From NCBI GenBank assembly GCA_012517405.1, contig JAAYVB010000004.1, positions 186,001 through 250,000 on the forward strand: a stretch of DNA of 64,000 nt, written 5' to 3'. Positions 26,417 to 34,355 of this stretch are shown here, piece after piece (position 1 is the first letter of the stretch; each line of letters opens with the position of its first letter). The DNA comes from Propionibacterium sp. (GTDB lineage: Bacteria; Actinomycetota; Actinomycetes; Propionibacteriales; Propionibacteriaceae). The notes below the pieces were generated by a model. That model was not told where the DNA came from and ran no database searches. It worked only from the letters and a program-made list of their open reading frames with translations. A program made the position numbers and the translations under genes.

Positions 26417-27820
26417 ATGGTGAACGATCATCTGTCATTGACCTTCCTGGGGGCAGCCCGGACGGTCACCGGCTCGAAGTACCTGCTGACCCAGGGCGGC
26501 CATCGCCGCATCCTGGTGGACGCCGGGATGTTCCAGGGACCCAAGCGCTTGCGCGAACAGAACTGGGAGCCATTCCCGACCGACCCAAAGACCATCGATG
26601 CCATCGTGCTCACCCATGCCCACATGGACCATGTCGGCTATCTTCCGCGCCTGGTCAAGCAGGGATTCCGTGGCCCGGTCTATGCGACCGAGGGCACCAT
26701 CCGGCTCGCCGAGATCGTGCTGCGCGACGCGGCGCACCTGCAGCAGAACGAGGCCGAGGACGCCCGCCGCGAGGGCTGGTCGAGGCACGCCAACCCGCTG
26801 CCGCTGTACACCACCGATGACGTCGAACAGACCCTGCCGCTGTTCCGCGCGGTCGAGGTACACAAGCCGATCGACCTCGACGATGGCCTGTCGATGCGGC
26901 TGTGGCGAGCCGGCCATATTCTTGGATCGGTCTCCATCCGGATGTGGACCGGCGCCGACGAAACCACCGAAAACGCGGCCGTCTTCTCCGGTGACCTCGG
27001 CCGTCATCACCACCCGGTGCTCGCCGACCGCGAGGTGCCGATGGGTGCGCCCAGCGTCCTGATCGAATCGACCTACGGCGACCGAGAGCATCCCGCGCCG
27101 GGAGTGGCTCATGAGGCGTTCGCCGACCTGATCAGCCGGACGATCGCCCGCGGCGGCAATGTGCTGATCCCGGCGTTCGCGGTCGATCGCACCGAGGTCG
27201 TGCTGCTCACCCTGCAAGAGCTCATGGAGGCGGGCAGGATTCCCAAGCACGTGCCGATCTGGGCGAACTCGCCGATGGGTCTGGCTGCACTTGATGTCTA
27301 CTGCGATCCGGCGATGGCCGCCGAGATCGGACCCGAATTCGCGGGACGCCGCTTCATCCACCTGCCTACCCTGCGCGAAGCGCGCTCCAAGGAAGACTCG
27401 ATCGCACTCAACAACCCGGCTCAGCCATCGATCATCATCTCGTCGTCCGGCATGGCCACCGGCGGACGGGTCGTGCACCATCTGCAGCACATGCTGAGCG
27501 ACCGCAAGAACTCGGTGGTCTTCACCGGCTTCCAGGCCCCCGGCACTCGCGGACGAATGCTCGTCGACGGAGCCACTGAGCTGAAGATGTACGGACGCTA
27601 CGTTCCGGTCAATGCCGAGATCCTGCAGGACGACGAGTTCAGCGTGCATGCCGATGCGTCCGATCTCATCGACTGGCTGGCCGAGATGAATCCGCGTCCG
27701 ACGACCGTCTATTGCGTGCACGGCGAACCGGACTCGGCCAAGGCGCTGGCTCGGCGCATCCATACCGAACTGGGCATTTTGGGTGTCGTCCCCGAGCAGG
27801 GAGAAGTCGTGCGGCTGTGA
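26417..27820 (+). CDS. MBL-fold beta-CASP RNA exonuclease-like protein
   Basis: 467-residue metallo-beta-lactamase/beta-CASP protein of the CPSF73/YsgH type that processes RNA. Zinc motifs: THAHMDHVGYLPRL (HxHxDH) near residue 65, SGDLGRHHHPVL near 192, FSVHADASDLIDWL and YCVHGEPDSAKAL near the C-terminus. The beta-CASP part has IESTYGDREHP, NVLIPAFAVDRTEVVLL and IIISSSGMATGGRVVHHL. Endo- or exonuclease mode and substrate are unknown. It shares no obvious operon with serS; the next transport operon starts 62 bp after its stop from a separate promoter. Confidence 0.88.
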   Translation: MVNDHLSLTFLGAARTVTGSKYLLTQGGHRRILVDAGMFQGPKRLREQNWEPFPTDPKTIDAIVLTHAHMDHVGYLPRLVKQGFRGPVYATEGTIRLAEIVLRDAAHLQQNEAEDARREGWSRHANPLPLYTTDDVEQTLPLFRAVEVHKPIDLDDGLSMRLWRAGHILGSVSIRMWTGADETTENAAVFSGDLGRHHHPVLADREVPMGAPSVLIESTYGDREHPAPGVAHEAFADLISRTIARGGNVLIPAFAVDRTEVVLLTLQELMEAGRIPKHVPIWANSPMGLAALDVYCDPAMAAEIGPEFAGRRFIHLPTLREARSKEDSIALNNPAQPSIIISSSGMATGGRVVHHLQHMLSDRKNSVVFTGFQAPGTRGRMLVDGATELKMYGRYVPVNAEILQDDEFSVHADASDLIDWLAEMNPRPTTVYCVHGEPDSAKALARRIHTELGILGVVPEQGEVVRL

Positions 27821-27846
27821 GTCGGTAGTCCACAGCGGGGGCGGTG

Positions 27847-27875
27847 TTCCGGGGAAAGGTAGCCAAGGCTATCCT
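27847..27875 (+). promoter_or_regulatory. Promoter of the FTR1-like/FtsX transport-redox operon
   Basis: TTCCGG (27847-27852), 17-bp spacer, TATCCT (27870-27875), then 6 nt to the GTG at 27882. No Shine-Dalgarno: the first gene is likely leaderless. Confidence 0.5.
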
Positions 27876-27881
27876 GAGCTA

Positions 27882-28823
27882 GTGATTTCTCCTCGGCTGT
27901 CTTCATCCTGGATCCGGGTGCTGCTGGTGGTGTTCTGCCTGGGCATCATCGGCCCGCTGCTCAGTGCGCCCGCACATGCCGACGACAAGGACTGGAGCGC
28001 GGTCGGCGACCAGATGGTCGCCGTCATCGACCAGATCCCGGGCCAGTACCAGGCGCAGGATCAAGAAGGGGTCGAACACTCCATCCGGCAGGCCTACTAC
28101 GAGATCTACCAGGTCAGCGGTCTCGAGGCGCAGATCGATCACCGCCTCGGTGACGAGCGCGCCGACGCCTTCGTCGCCCAGCTGCTGTCGGTGCGTGACC
28201 TGACCAGAGGCGGCGCGCCGCAGGCCGAGGTCGAGGCCGCCGTCACGGCGACCACCCAGATGCTGCGCGATGACATCGCAGAGCTGGCCAGTACCCCCGA
28301 GTTGAGCGATCAGTGGTCGCGCGTCGGTGTCCGCATCACCGACAAGCTCGCCGAGGCCGAACAGGCCTACCGGGCGGGGAACAACGATGAGGTCGTGCGG
28401 CGGATCAGCCAGACCGAAACCGGGATCGCCCACACCCTGCAAACCCTGATCTGGATCGTCAGCATCATCATCTGTCTGCTGACCCTGATCTCGATCACGG
28501 CGACCCTCAATGCCGTGGTCTCCGAACGCGCCCGCGAGATCGGCCTCAAGAAGGCTCTCGGTGCGGTCGCGAAAGACGTGATGAGCGAATTCGTCGGCGA
28601 ATCGATCCTGCTCGGCCTGATCGGCGGAGCGGTCGGGGTCGCCGCGGGCATCTGGATAGCCAATTTCATATCCACGAAGGCGTTCGCCGTGCAGTTGGAC
28701 GTCAACTGGTGGGTCGTGCCGATCACCCTGGTCTTCTCGGTGATCATCGCGCTGGTGGGCAGCCTGGTGCCCGCCCGCCGGATTTCCAGGATCAATCCCG
28801 TCGATGTGTTAGGTGGAGAGTGA
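27882..28823 (+). CDS. ABC transporter permease: FtsX-type membrane part with FTR1-like extracytoplasmic domain
   Basis: 313 residues. Residues 1-33 form a signal peptide or membrane anchor ending AHA before DDKDW. About residues 35-185 lie outside and resemble the N-terminal domain of FTR1-type iron permeases, with AYYEIYQVSGLEAQI near 71-85 and a second QAYRAGNNDEVVRRI stretch near 161-175. Then three membrane segments (about 187-213, 241-262, 277-298) with the FtsX/MacB coupling region SERAREIGLKKALGA and the tail PARRISRINPVDVLGG. FtsX permeases drive mechanotransmission or export with an ATPase partner, which is the next gene. Metal or iron-complex handling is inferred from the FTR1-like part only. 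The frame is open upstream; GTG 27882 fits the promoter and signal. Confidence 0.75.
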   Translation: MISPRLSSSWIRVLLVVFCLGIIGPLLSAPAHADDKDWSAVGDQMVAVIDQIPGQYQAQDQEGVEHSIRQAYYEIYQVSGLEAQIDHRLGDERADAFVAQLLSVRDLTRGGAPQAEVEAAVTATTQMLRDDIAELASTPELSDQWSRVGVRITDKLAEAEQAYRAGNNDEVVRRISQTETGIAHTLQTLIWIVSIIICLLTLISITATLNAVVSERAREIGLKKALGAVAKDVMSEFVGESILLGLIGGAVGVAAGIWIANFISTKAFAVQLDVNWWVVPITLVFSVIIALVGSLVPARRISRINPVDVLGGE

Positions 28824-28824
28824 G

Positions 28825-29577
28825 ATGACTCAGACCGTGACCGCGCAACAGACTCCTGGATCGACCTTCGAGTCGATCTATTCCGTGCAGGGCGTCAGCC
28901 GTCGCTACGGTGAGCTGGCCGCACTCGACAACGTCAGCCTCGAGATCCGCAAGGGCGAGTGGCTGTCGATCGTCGGGCCCTCCGGTTCGGGCAAGTCCAC
29001 GCTGATGAACATTCTCGGCTGCATGGACAGCCCCACCGAGGGCATCGTCCTACTTGAGGGCGAACGGCTCGACAAGATGGGGGAGCCGGAGTTGGCCAAC
29101 GTGCGCCGGCAGAAGATCGGGCTGGTCTTCCAGCAGTTCCATCTGGTGCAGCATCTCAGCGCTGTCGAGAACGTGATGCTCGCGCAGTACTACCATTCGA
29201 TCCCCGACGAGCAGGAAGCCCTGGCGGCGCTCGAGCGGGTGGGGATGGCCCAGCGCGCCACCCACCTACCCCGCGAACTGTCCGGCGGCGAACAGCAGCG
29301 CGTCTGCGTGGCGCGGGCGCTGATCAATCATCCGGACGTGATCTTGGCCGACGAACCGACCGGCAACCTCGACGAGGTCAACGAGAAGATCGTCATCGAC
29401 TTCTTCCACCAGCTGCACGACGCCGGGACGACGCTGATCGTGGTCACCCACGACGCCGAGGTCGCCGCGCAGGGTCAGCGACAGATCATCCTCGAGCACG
29501 GCCGGATCGCGCGTGAGGTCACCGATGTGGCCAGCACCCCGACCAAGGGCAAGCCGGCGAACGGACCGCAGTGGTGA
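28825..29577 (+). CDS. ABC transporter ATP-binding protein (MacB/LolD type)
   Basis: 250-residue ATPase that pairs with the FtsX-type permease just upstream. Walker A GPSGSGKST near residue 55, Q-loop VFQQFHLVQHLS, signature ELSGGEQQRVCVARAL, Walker B DVILADEPTGNLDE and the switch His in IVVTHDAEVAAQGQ. The MacB/LolD-like subgroup is typical for partners of FtsX permeases. ATG 28825 is one base past the permease stop and has AGGTGGAG upstream inside the permease gene. The next gene overlaps its stop. Confidence 0.92.
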   Translation: MTQTVTAQQTPGSTFESIYSVQGVSRRYGELAALDNVSLEIRKGEWLSIVGPSGSGKSTLMNILGCMDSPTEGIVLLEGERLDKMGEPELANVRRQKIGLVFQQFHLVQHLSAVENVMLAQYYHSIPDEQEALAALERVGMAQRATHLPRELSGGEQQRVCVARALINHPDVILADEPTGNLDEVNEKIVIDFFHQLHDAGTTLIVVTHDAEVAAQGQRQIILEHGRIAREVTDVASTPTKGKPANGPQW

Positions 29578-30014
29578 TGCGCAAGCGTGATGCGAGCCTG
29601 ATGCTCGCCGGACTGGTCGGCTCGATCGTGCTGAGCGGCTGCGGCGCGCCGTCGCCGGCAGCCAGCACACTGCCCGATGGCGACTACACCGGGCAGAGCG
29701 AAGCCGAAAGCGATGGCTCCTACGGGGTGGTGAACTTCACCGTCGTCAATGGTGCGGTGACCGCGGCCGACTTCGTGGTCTACGACGCCGACGGCACCCC
29801 GCACGACGAGAGCTACGGGCTCGGCTCCGACGGGAAACCCGCCGACGAGCAGTTCTACCAGCGCGCCCAGAACGCGGTCGCGGCCGAGAAGCAGTACGTC
29901 AGCGAGTTCAAGGAGACCGGCGACCAGAGCCAGGTGGAGTCGGTGGCCGGGGCCTCGCTGTCGTACCGTCTCTTCCAGGCAGCCATCGACGACGCCATCG
30001 CGAATGCCTCCTAG
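29577..30014 (+). CDS. FMN-binding domain lipoprotein (ApbE flavinylation substrate)
   Basis: 145-residue lipoprotein: MRKRDASLMLAGLVGSIVLSGCG with lipobox LSGC, then an FMN-binding (NqrC/RnfG-like) domain: LPDGDYTGQSEAESDGSYGVVNF, and near the C-terminus ESVAGASLSYRLFQAAIDDA. AGAS matches the Dxx(S/A)GA(S/T) flavinylation motif, the last Ser being the expected FMN attachment, with Glu for the Asp. The adjacent apbE (11-bp overlap) would attach the FMN. Located outside the membrane, it may pass electrons to a metal or thiol partner. ATG 29577 overlaps the ATPase stop (TGATG); GTG 29571/29574 are alternatives. Confidence 0.85.
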   Translation: MRKRDASLMLAGLVGSIVLSGCGAPSPAASTLPDGDYTGQSEAESDGSYGVVNFTVVNGAVTAADFVVYDADGTPHDESYGLGSDGKPADEQFYQRAQNAVAAEKQYVSEFKETGDQSQVESVAGASLSYRLFQAAIDDAIANAS

Positions 30015-30948
30015 CCCACGCGGCGCGACTTTCACCTTCCGGACGATGGGTACCCTCGGCCATGCGTCGTGGTCTCCGGCCGGACTCGACCTCGGCGACC
30101 AGCTCGCCGGCAGGGCCGACGAGATCGAACAGCGACTGACCAGATTCAGCGGCAACTCCGAGATCTCCCGGCTGACCGAGCGCTGGCATGCGGTATCGCA
30201 GGACACGGCGGTCGCGCTGCGCGCCGCCGACCTGCTGTCGGTGCGCACGAACGGCTGGTTCAGCCCACTCCTGGGAGCCCAGGTGAAAGCCTGGGAGCAG
30301 CTGGCGACCGGGTTCTTGGATTCGGTGCCCCAGCCCAGCAAGGCCTGCGGGCGGATCGAGGTCGATGCCGGACGAGCCCGGCTGGTGGACGCATCGCCGG
30401 GATCCGTCGATCTGGGGGCTATCGCCAAGGGCTACGCGGCCGACCAGCTGCGGGATCTGGCCGTGGTGCAGGGCGCCGGCGATGTGCTGATCTCGCTCGG
30501 CGGCTCGTCCATCGCGCTGGCCGGTGCACCGGCCATCATCGGTCTGTCGAGCCCCTGGCAGGGCTGGGACAGCTTCGGAACCCTTGATCTGGTGTCCGGC
30601 GCACTGTCGGTATCGGCCGACCCGGGCACCCGGATTCGCCGGGGACGCCAGCGCAGCCACCTGCTGGACCCCACGACGGGCTCACCCGCGATGACCGATC
30701 TGTGCGCTGCCATCGTCTGCGGCGCCGACGCCATGGTCTGCGAGGCGTTCTCGTCGGCCTATCTGGCCATGGGCCTGGACGCCGCCCTGCTGCTCGACCA
30801 GACCCAACCCGAAATCGACACCATCTTCATGACCGTTGACGGCCGCGTACTGGCCAGCCCGCGTCTGTCGATCAAGGCGAATCCGGGTGTTCAGGACTGG
30901 CTTCGCGGGCAGCGCCGGCAAGCGGGTGCGGCAGTCGGCGCGACCTAG
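30004..30948 (+). CDS. apbE: FAD:protein FMN transferase
   Basis: Transfers FMN from FAD to Thr/Ser of extracytoplasmic flavoproteins. 314 residues with MGTLGHASW near the N-terminus, RFSGNSEISRLTE, the conserved VDLGAIAKGYAADQL (FAD/Mg site) near residue 135, GDVLISLGGSS and SHLLDPTTGSPA (HxxDPxTG class, catalytic loop). No signal peptide is visible, as in some actinobacterial ApbE proteins, so where it acts is open. It overlaps the FMN-binding gene by 11 bp, strong evidence that the two work together. The thioredoxin -10 lies over its stop codon. Confidence 0.9.
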   Translation: MPPSPRGATFTFRTMGTLGHASWSPAGLDLGDQLAGRADEIEQRLTRFSGNSEISRLTERWHAVSQDTAVALRAADLLSVRTNGWFSPLLGAQVKAWEQLATGFLDSVPQPSKACGRIEVDAGRARLVDASPGSVDLGAIAKGYAADQLRDLAVVQGAGDVLISLGGSSIALAGAPAIIGLSSPWQGWDSFGTLDLVSGALSVSADPGTRIRRGRQRSHLLDPTTGSPAMTDLCAAIVCGADAMVCEAFSSAYLAMGLDAALLLDQTQPEIDTIFMTVDGRVLASPRLSIKANPGVQDWLRGQRRQAGAAVGAT

Positions 30949-30951
30949 GAT
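30946..30951 (+). promoter_or_regulatory. -10 element of the thioredoxin gene (leaderless)
   Basis: TAGGAT, whose TAG is the apbE stop, 6 nt before ATG 30958 with no Shine-Dalgarno. Suggests an internal promoter in the cluster. Confidence 0.4.
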
Positions 30952-30957
30952 TGATCC

Positions 30958-31383
30958 ATGGCCAGCAACGTCATTACCTGTCCTGCTTGTGGCACCCGCA
31001 ACCGGGTGCCTGCCGTTGCGTCCGGAACCCCGACCTGCGCGAAGTGCAAGAAACCCCTGCCATGGATCACCGCGGCCGACGACGAGACCTTCGATCAGGT
31101 CGCCGACAGCTCGAAAGTCACCGTCCTGGTCGATCTGTGGGCGCCGTGGTGCGGCCCCTGCCGTCAGGTCGGTCCGGTTCTCGAGCAGTCGGCGGCCGAG
31201 AACGCGGGACGGCTCAAACTCGTGAAGGTGAACGTCGACGACTCGCCCGGACTCGCGCAGCAGTTCGACGCGCGTTCCATCCCGACGATGTTGCTGATCA
31301 AGGACGGCAAGACGGTGGCCCGCCAGGTGGGGGCGCCGTCCGCGGCGGCCCTCAAGAACTGGGTTCGCAGCAACCTCGGATAA
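30958..31383 (+). CDS. Thioredoxin with N-terminal zinc ribbon (TrxC/Trx2 type)
   Basis: 141-residue disulfide reductase. N-terminal zinc ribbon CPACGTRN...CAKCKKP (residues about 8-37) followed by a thioredoxin fold with WAPWCGPCRQV near residue 62, the cis-Pro region ARSIPTMLLI and GKTVARQVGAP. The zinc ribbon makes it TrxC/Trx2-like, a cytoplasmic, redox-sensing type. It lies between apbE and the Memo gene in the same direction, though it appears to have its own start signal, so its link to the flavoprotein is by position only. Confidence 0.9.
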   Translation: MASNVITCPACGTRNRVPAVASGTPTCAKCKKPLPWITAADDETFDQVADSSKVTVLVDLWAPWCGPCRQVGPVLEQSAAENAGRLKLVKVNVDDSPGLAQQFDARSIPTMLLIKDGKTVARQVGAPSAAALKNWVRSNLG

Positions 31384-31442
31384 TTGCCGGCACAGCTGAC
31401 TAGTCTGAAAGTCGAGAGGCGATCCCGAAAGAAGGGTTTCCC

Positions 31443-32234
31443 ATGACGACCAGAGCACCCGCCGTTGCCGGCCTGTTCTATCCTGCTGATCCCCAGGCAT
31501 TGGCTTCGATGGTCGATCAGCTGCTCGCCGATGCGCGACCGGACGAACTTGCGCACCCGCCCAAGGCTCTGATCTGCCCGCACGCCGGTTACATCTACTC
31601 CGGCTCCACGGCTGCGCTCGGCTACGCGACGCTGCGAACTGGTACCCATCCGATCAGCCGCGTGGTGGTGGCAGGACCTGCCCACCGCGTCGGCATCCGC
31701 GGCATCGCCCTGCCGGGAGCCGATGCAATGGCCACCCCACTGGGCGAGATACCGCTGGACGCGGAAGCCTGCGCGACGATCAGCAAGCTGCCGAGCGTGC
31801 TGACTCGTCCGGATGTGCATGCCGAGGAGCACAGCGTCGAGGTCCAGCTACCCTTCCTGCAACGGGTGCTGGGCGATTTCACCGTGGTGCCGCTGGTGGT
31901 CGGCGATGTCGATGCGGGTACGGTCGCCGATGTGCTCGAAGCCTGCTGGGGTGGGCCGGAAACCCTCGTCGTGATCAGTTCCGACCTTTCCCACTACCAT
32001 CCCTATGGCGAGGCCAGACGCCTGGATGCCGAGACGATCGAGGCCATCTTGGACTGCCAGGGGCCGATCAACCCGCACCGGGCGTGCGGAGCCTATCCGA
32101 TCAGCGGGCTGCTCGCGGTGGCCCGGCGCCGCCGGCTGCGTCCGACGCTGCTGGGCGCCTGCAACTCGGGTGACACCGCCGGTGATCGTGGACGCGTGGT
32201 GGGCTACGCGTCGATCGCCTGGCACGAGAGGTAG
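31443..32234 (+). CDS. AmmeMemoRadiSam system protein B (Memo family)
   Basis: 263-residue Memo protein, related to class III ring-opening dioxygenases. Residues for a metal site appear in ICPHAGYIYSGSTAALGY near residue 42, GPAHRVGIRGIALPGAD, VHAEEHSVEVQLPFLQRVL and VVISSDLSHYHPYGEARRLD near 180. Human MEMO1 binds metals and is tied to iron and copper redox handling; bacterial function is undefined. It is followed four bases later by the AMMECR1 gene and then the radical SAM gene, the known three-part set. Confidence 0.9.
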   Translation: MTTRAPAVAGLFYPADPQALASMVDQLLADARPDELAHPPKALICPHAGYIYSGSTAALGYATLRTGTHPISRVVVAGPAHRVGIRGIALPGADAMATPLGEIPLDAEACATISKLPSVLTRPDVHAEEHSVEVQLPFLQRVLGDFTVVPLVVGDVDAGTVADVLEACWGGPETLVVISSDLSHYHPYGEARRLDAETIEAILDCQGPINPHRACGAYPISGLLAVARRRRLRPTLLGACNSGDTAGDRGRVVGYASIAWHER

Positions 32235-32237
32235 CCG

Positions 32238-32807
32238 ATGCCGATCCCGGAGAACGCCGGGCAGGTGCTGCTGCCGTTGGCCCGCTCGGCCATTGCCAAG
32301 AAGCTCAAGCTGCCGCCGGTCGCCGTCGGCGAAGCGGCCTGGCTGGACGAGAAGGCCGCCAGCTTCGTCACCTTGACCATCGGCGGTGAACTCCGCGGCT
32401 GCATCGGCAGCTTGGTCGCGCACCGGACACTGCGCGACGACGTGGTGGCCAACGCTGCCGCCGCCGCATTCGGTGACCCGCGATTCGAGCCGCTGACCGT
32501 CTCCGAATATCCGGCGATCCGCGTCGAGGTCTCGGTGCTCAGCACGCCCGAACCGATGAGTTTCACCAGCCGGGCGGACGCTCTCGCGCAGCTTCGCCCC
32601 GGCGTCGACGGACTGATCCTCACCAGTGGACGCCATCGCGCCACCTTCCTGCCCCAGGTCTGGGATCAGCTGCCCAGCCGGGAGGAGTTCGTCCGGGCGC
32701 TGGCGCGCAAGGCCGGTTTGGCTCCCGACTACTGGGATAACCGCATGGAACTGGACCGCTACCAGGTCCGGTCCTGGGCCGAACCGACCCCTGGAACCCA
32801 CCCCTGA
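32238..32807 (+). CDS. AmmeMemoRadiSam system protein A (AMMECR1 domain)
   Basis: 189 residues of the AMMECR1 family, with the invariant LRGCIGSL motif near residue 53 (Cys conserved), PRFEPLTVSEYPAIRVEVSVLSTPEPM and GVDGLILTSGRHRATFLPQVWDQLPSREEF. The family has an unknown biochemical role. ATG 32238 is four bases after the Memo stop, so the two are co-translated; in other bacteria they can be fused. The radical SAM gene begins 83 bp later. Confidence 0.92.
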   Translation: MPIPENAGQVLLPLARSAIAKKLKLPPVAVGEAAWLDEKAASFVTLTIGGELRGCIGSLVAHRTLRDDVVANAAAAAFGDPRFEPLTVSEYPAIRVEVSVLSTPEPMSFTSRADALAQLRPGVDGLILTSGRHRATFLPQVWDQLPSREEFVRALARKAGLAPDYWDNRMELDRYQVRSWAEPTPGTHP

Positions 32808-32890
32808 ACGAGCGTCGTCGTTTTACGCGATGCGACAGAATGGATGGGTAACGACCCACGGAATCTTCGCCACGAGAGGGGCCGAATTAA

Positions 32891-33961
32891 GTGGGACATC
32901 TAGCAGGGTATTGGCATCGAACCGAGGATGGTCGCGTCCAATGCGACCTCTGCCCCCGAGAATGCCGCTTGCGCCCCGGTCAACGGGGCTTCTGTTTCGT
33001 CAGAGCCAACGAGGACGGCCAGCTCGTCCTCACCACCTATGGACGCTCGTCCGGATTCTGCATCGATCCGGTTGAGAAGAAACCGCTCAACCATTTCCTG
33101 CCGGGCACGCAGGTCTTCAGTTTCGGCACCGCAGGCTGCAATCTGGCCTGCAAGTACTGCCAGAACTGGGAGATCAGCACCTCTCGCGAGATGAACCTGC
33201 TCGCTGAGGAGGCCAGCCCCAGCCAGATCGCCCGCACCGCCGCCAACTGGCAGTGCTCGTCGGTCGCGTTCACCTACAACGACCCGGTGATCTTCGCCGA
33301 ATACGCGATCGACACCGCCGTCGCCTGCCGGGCTGCGGGCCTGGCATCCATCGCGGTCACTGCCGGGTACATCAATCCCGAGGCCAGGCGCGATTTCTTC
33401 GCCGTCATGGACGCTGCCAACATCGACCTCAAGGGTTTTTCCGACAGCTTCTATCAGCAGGTCACCGGCGCCCGGCTGCGGCCGGTGCTGGATACGATCA
33501 GCTACGCCGTGCACGAGACGAACGTCTGGGTCGAGCTGACGACGCTGCTGCTGCCCGGATACAACGACGCGTCCAGTGATCTACGGGAGATGTGCAGGTG
33601 GATCGTGACCGAGCTGGGTCCCGACGTCCCACTGCATTTCACCGCCTTCCATCCGGACAACCGGATGCGCGACCTGCCGCGCACGCCCACCCGGACGCTG
33701 GCACGCGCCCGGGCGATCGCGCAGGAGGAAGGGCTGCACTACGTCTACACCGGCAATATCGAGGACCCCGATGGCCAGACCACCTACTGCCCGAACTGCA
33801 AGAGCCCGGTGATCAGGCGGGATCGCTACACCATCGACTCGTACGACCTGGATGCCGAGGGCCGCTGCCGGGTCTGCGGCACGCAGATTCCAGGACGCTT
33901 CGGCGGCAGTTCGGTCGTCGATCAGTCGTTCCGGCTGCCGCACCGGGTCGCGATCCGGTAG
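32891..33961 (+). CDS. AmmeMemoRadiSam system radical SAM enzyme
   Basis: 356-residue radical SAM protein. N-terminal Cys set CDLCPRECRLRPGQRGFC, then the SAM cluster motif CNLACKYCQNW (CxxxCxxC) near residue 85, GTAGCN context, and FTYNDPVIFAEYAID. The C-terminus has a zinc or iron ribbon, CPNCKSPVIRRD...CRVCGTQIPG, near 300-345. It is the PflA-like 'AmmeMemoRadiSam' type always seen with Memo and AMMECR1 genes; the substrate is unknown. GTG 32891 follows GAGAGGGG. Gene set order here is B-A-radical SAM. Confidence 0.9.
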   Translation: MGHLAGYWHRTEDGRVQCDLCPRECRLRPGQRGFCFVRANEDGQLVLTTYGRSSGFCIDPVEKKPLNHFLPGTQVFSFGTAGCNLACKYCQNWEISTSREMNLLAEEASPSQIARTAANWQCSSVAFTYNDPVIFAEYAIDTAVACRAAGLASIAVTAGYINPEARRDFFAVMDAANIDLKGFSDSFYQQVTGARLRPVLDTISYAVHETNVWVELTTLLLPGYNDASSDLREMCRWIVTELGPDVPLHFTAFHPDNRMRDLPRTPTRTLARARAIAQEEGLHYVYTGNIEDPDGQTTYCPNCKSPVIRRDRYTIDSYDLDAEGRCRVCGTQIPGRFGGSSVVDQSFRLPHRVAIR

Positions 33962-33971
33962 CGGGGTCGGT

Positions 33972-33977
33972 TAGCCT
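33972..33977 (+). promoter_or_regulatory. -10 element of the FKBP gene (leaderless)
   Basis: TAGCCT, 6 nt before ATG 33984, no Shine-Dalgarno. Confidence 0.4.
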
Positions 33978-33983
33978 GGGGCG

Positions 33984-34355
33984 ATGAGCGAGAAGCCACT
34001 GATCGATCCGCCGGTTGGACCGGCACCCACCGAACTCCAGATCGTCGACGAGGTCGTCGGTTCCGGCGACGAAGCCACGCGTGGCGCCACCGTCTTCGTC
34101 GACTACGTCGGTGTCGGATTCGATTCCGGTGAGGAGTTCGACGCATCGTACAACCGCGGCGAGCCGCTGGCGTTCCGGCTGGGTGTCGGCCAGGTCATCA
34201 AGGGCTGGGACGACGGTGTGCTGGGCATGAAGGTGGGCGGCCGGCGCAAGCTGGTGATTCCCGCCGAGCTGGCCTACGGGCCCCGGGGCGTCCCGGGTGT
34301 GATCGGTCCGAACGAGGCCCTGATCTTCGTCTGTGAACTGCGCGGCGTCCGCTAG
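33984..34355 (+). CDS. FKBP-type peptidyl-prolyl cis-trans isomerase
   Basis: 123-residue cytoplasmic single-domain FKBP. Drug-site blocks are visible: VDYVGVGFDSGEEFDASYNRGEPLAFRLG, GQVIKGWDDGVLGMKVGGRRKLVIPAELAYGPRG and NEALIFVCELRGV, with the Asp, Phe, Val-Ile and Trp/Tyr positions in place. No signal peptide. Catalyses prolyl isomerisation in protein folding. It ends four bases into the convergent alkyltransferase-like gene; an overlap of stops, not a shared unit. Confidence 0.93.
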   Translation: MSEKPLIDPPVGPAPTELQIVDEVVGSGDEATRGATVFVDYVGVGFDSGEEFDASYNRGEPLAFRLGVGQVIKGWDDGVLGMKVGGRRKLVIPAELAYGPRGVPGVIGPNEALIFVCELRGVR

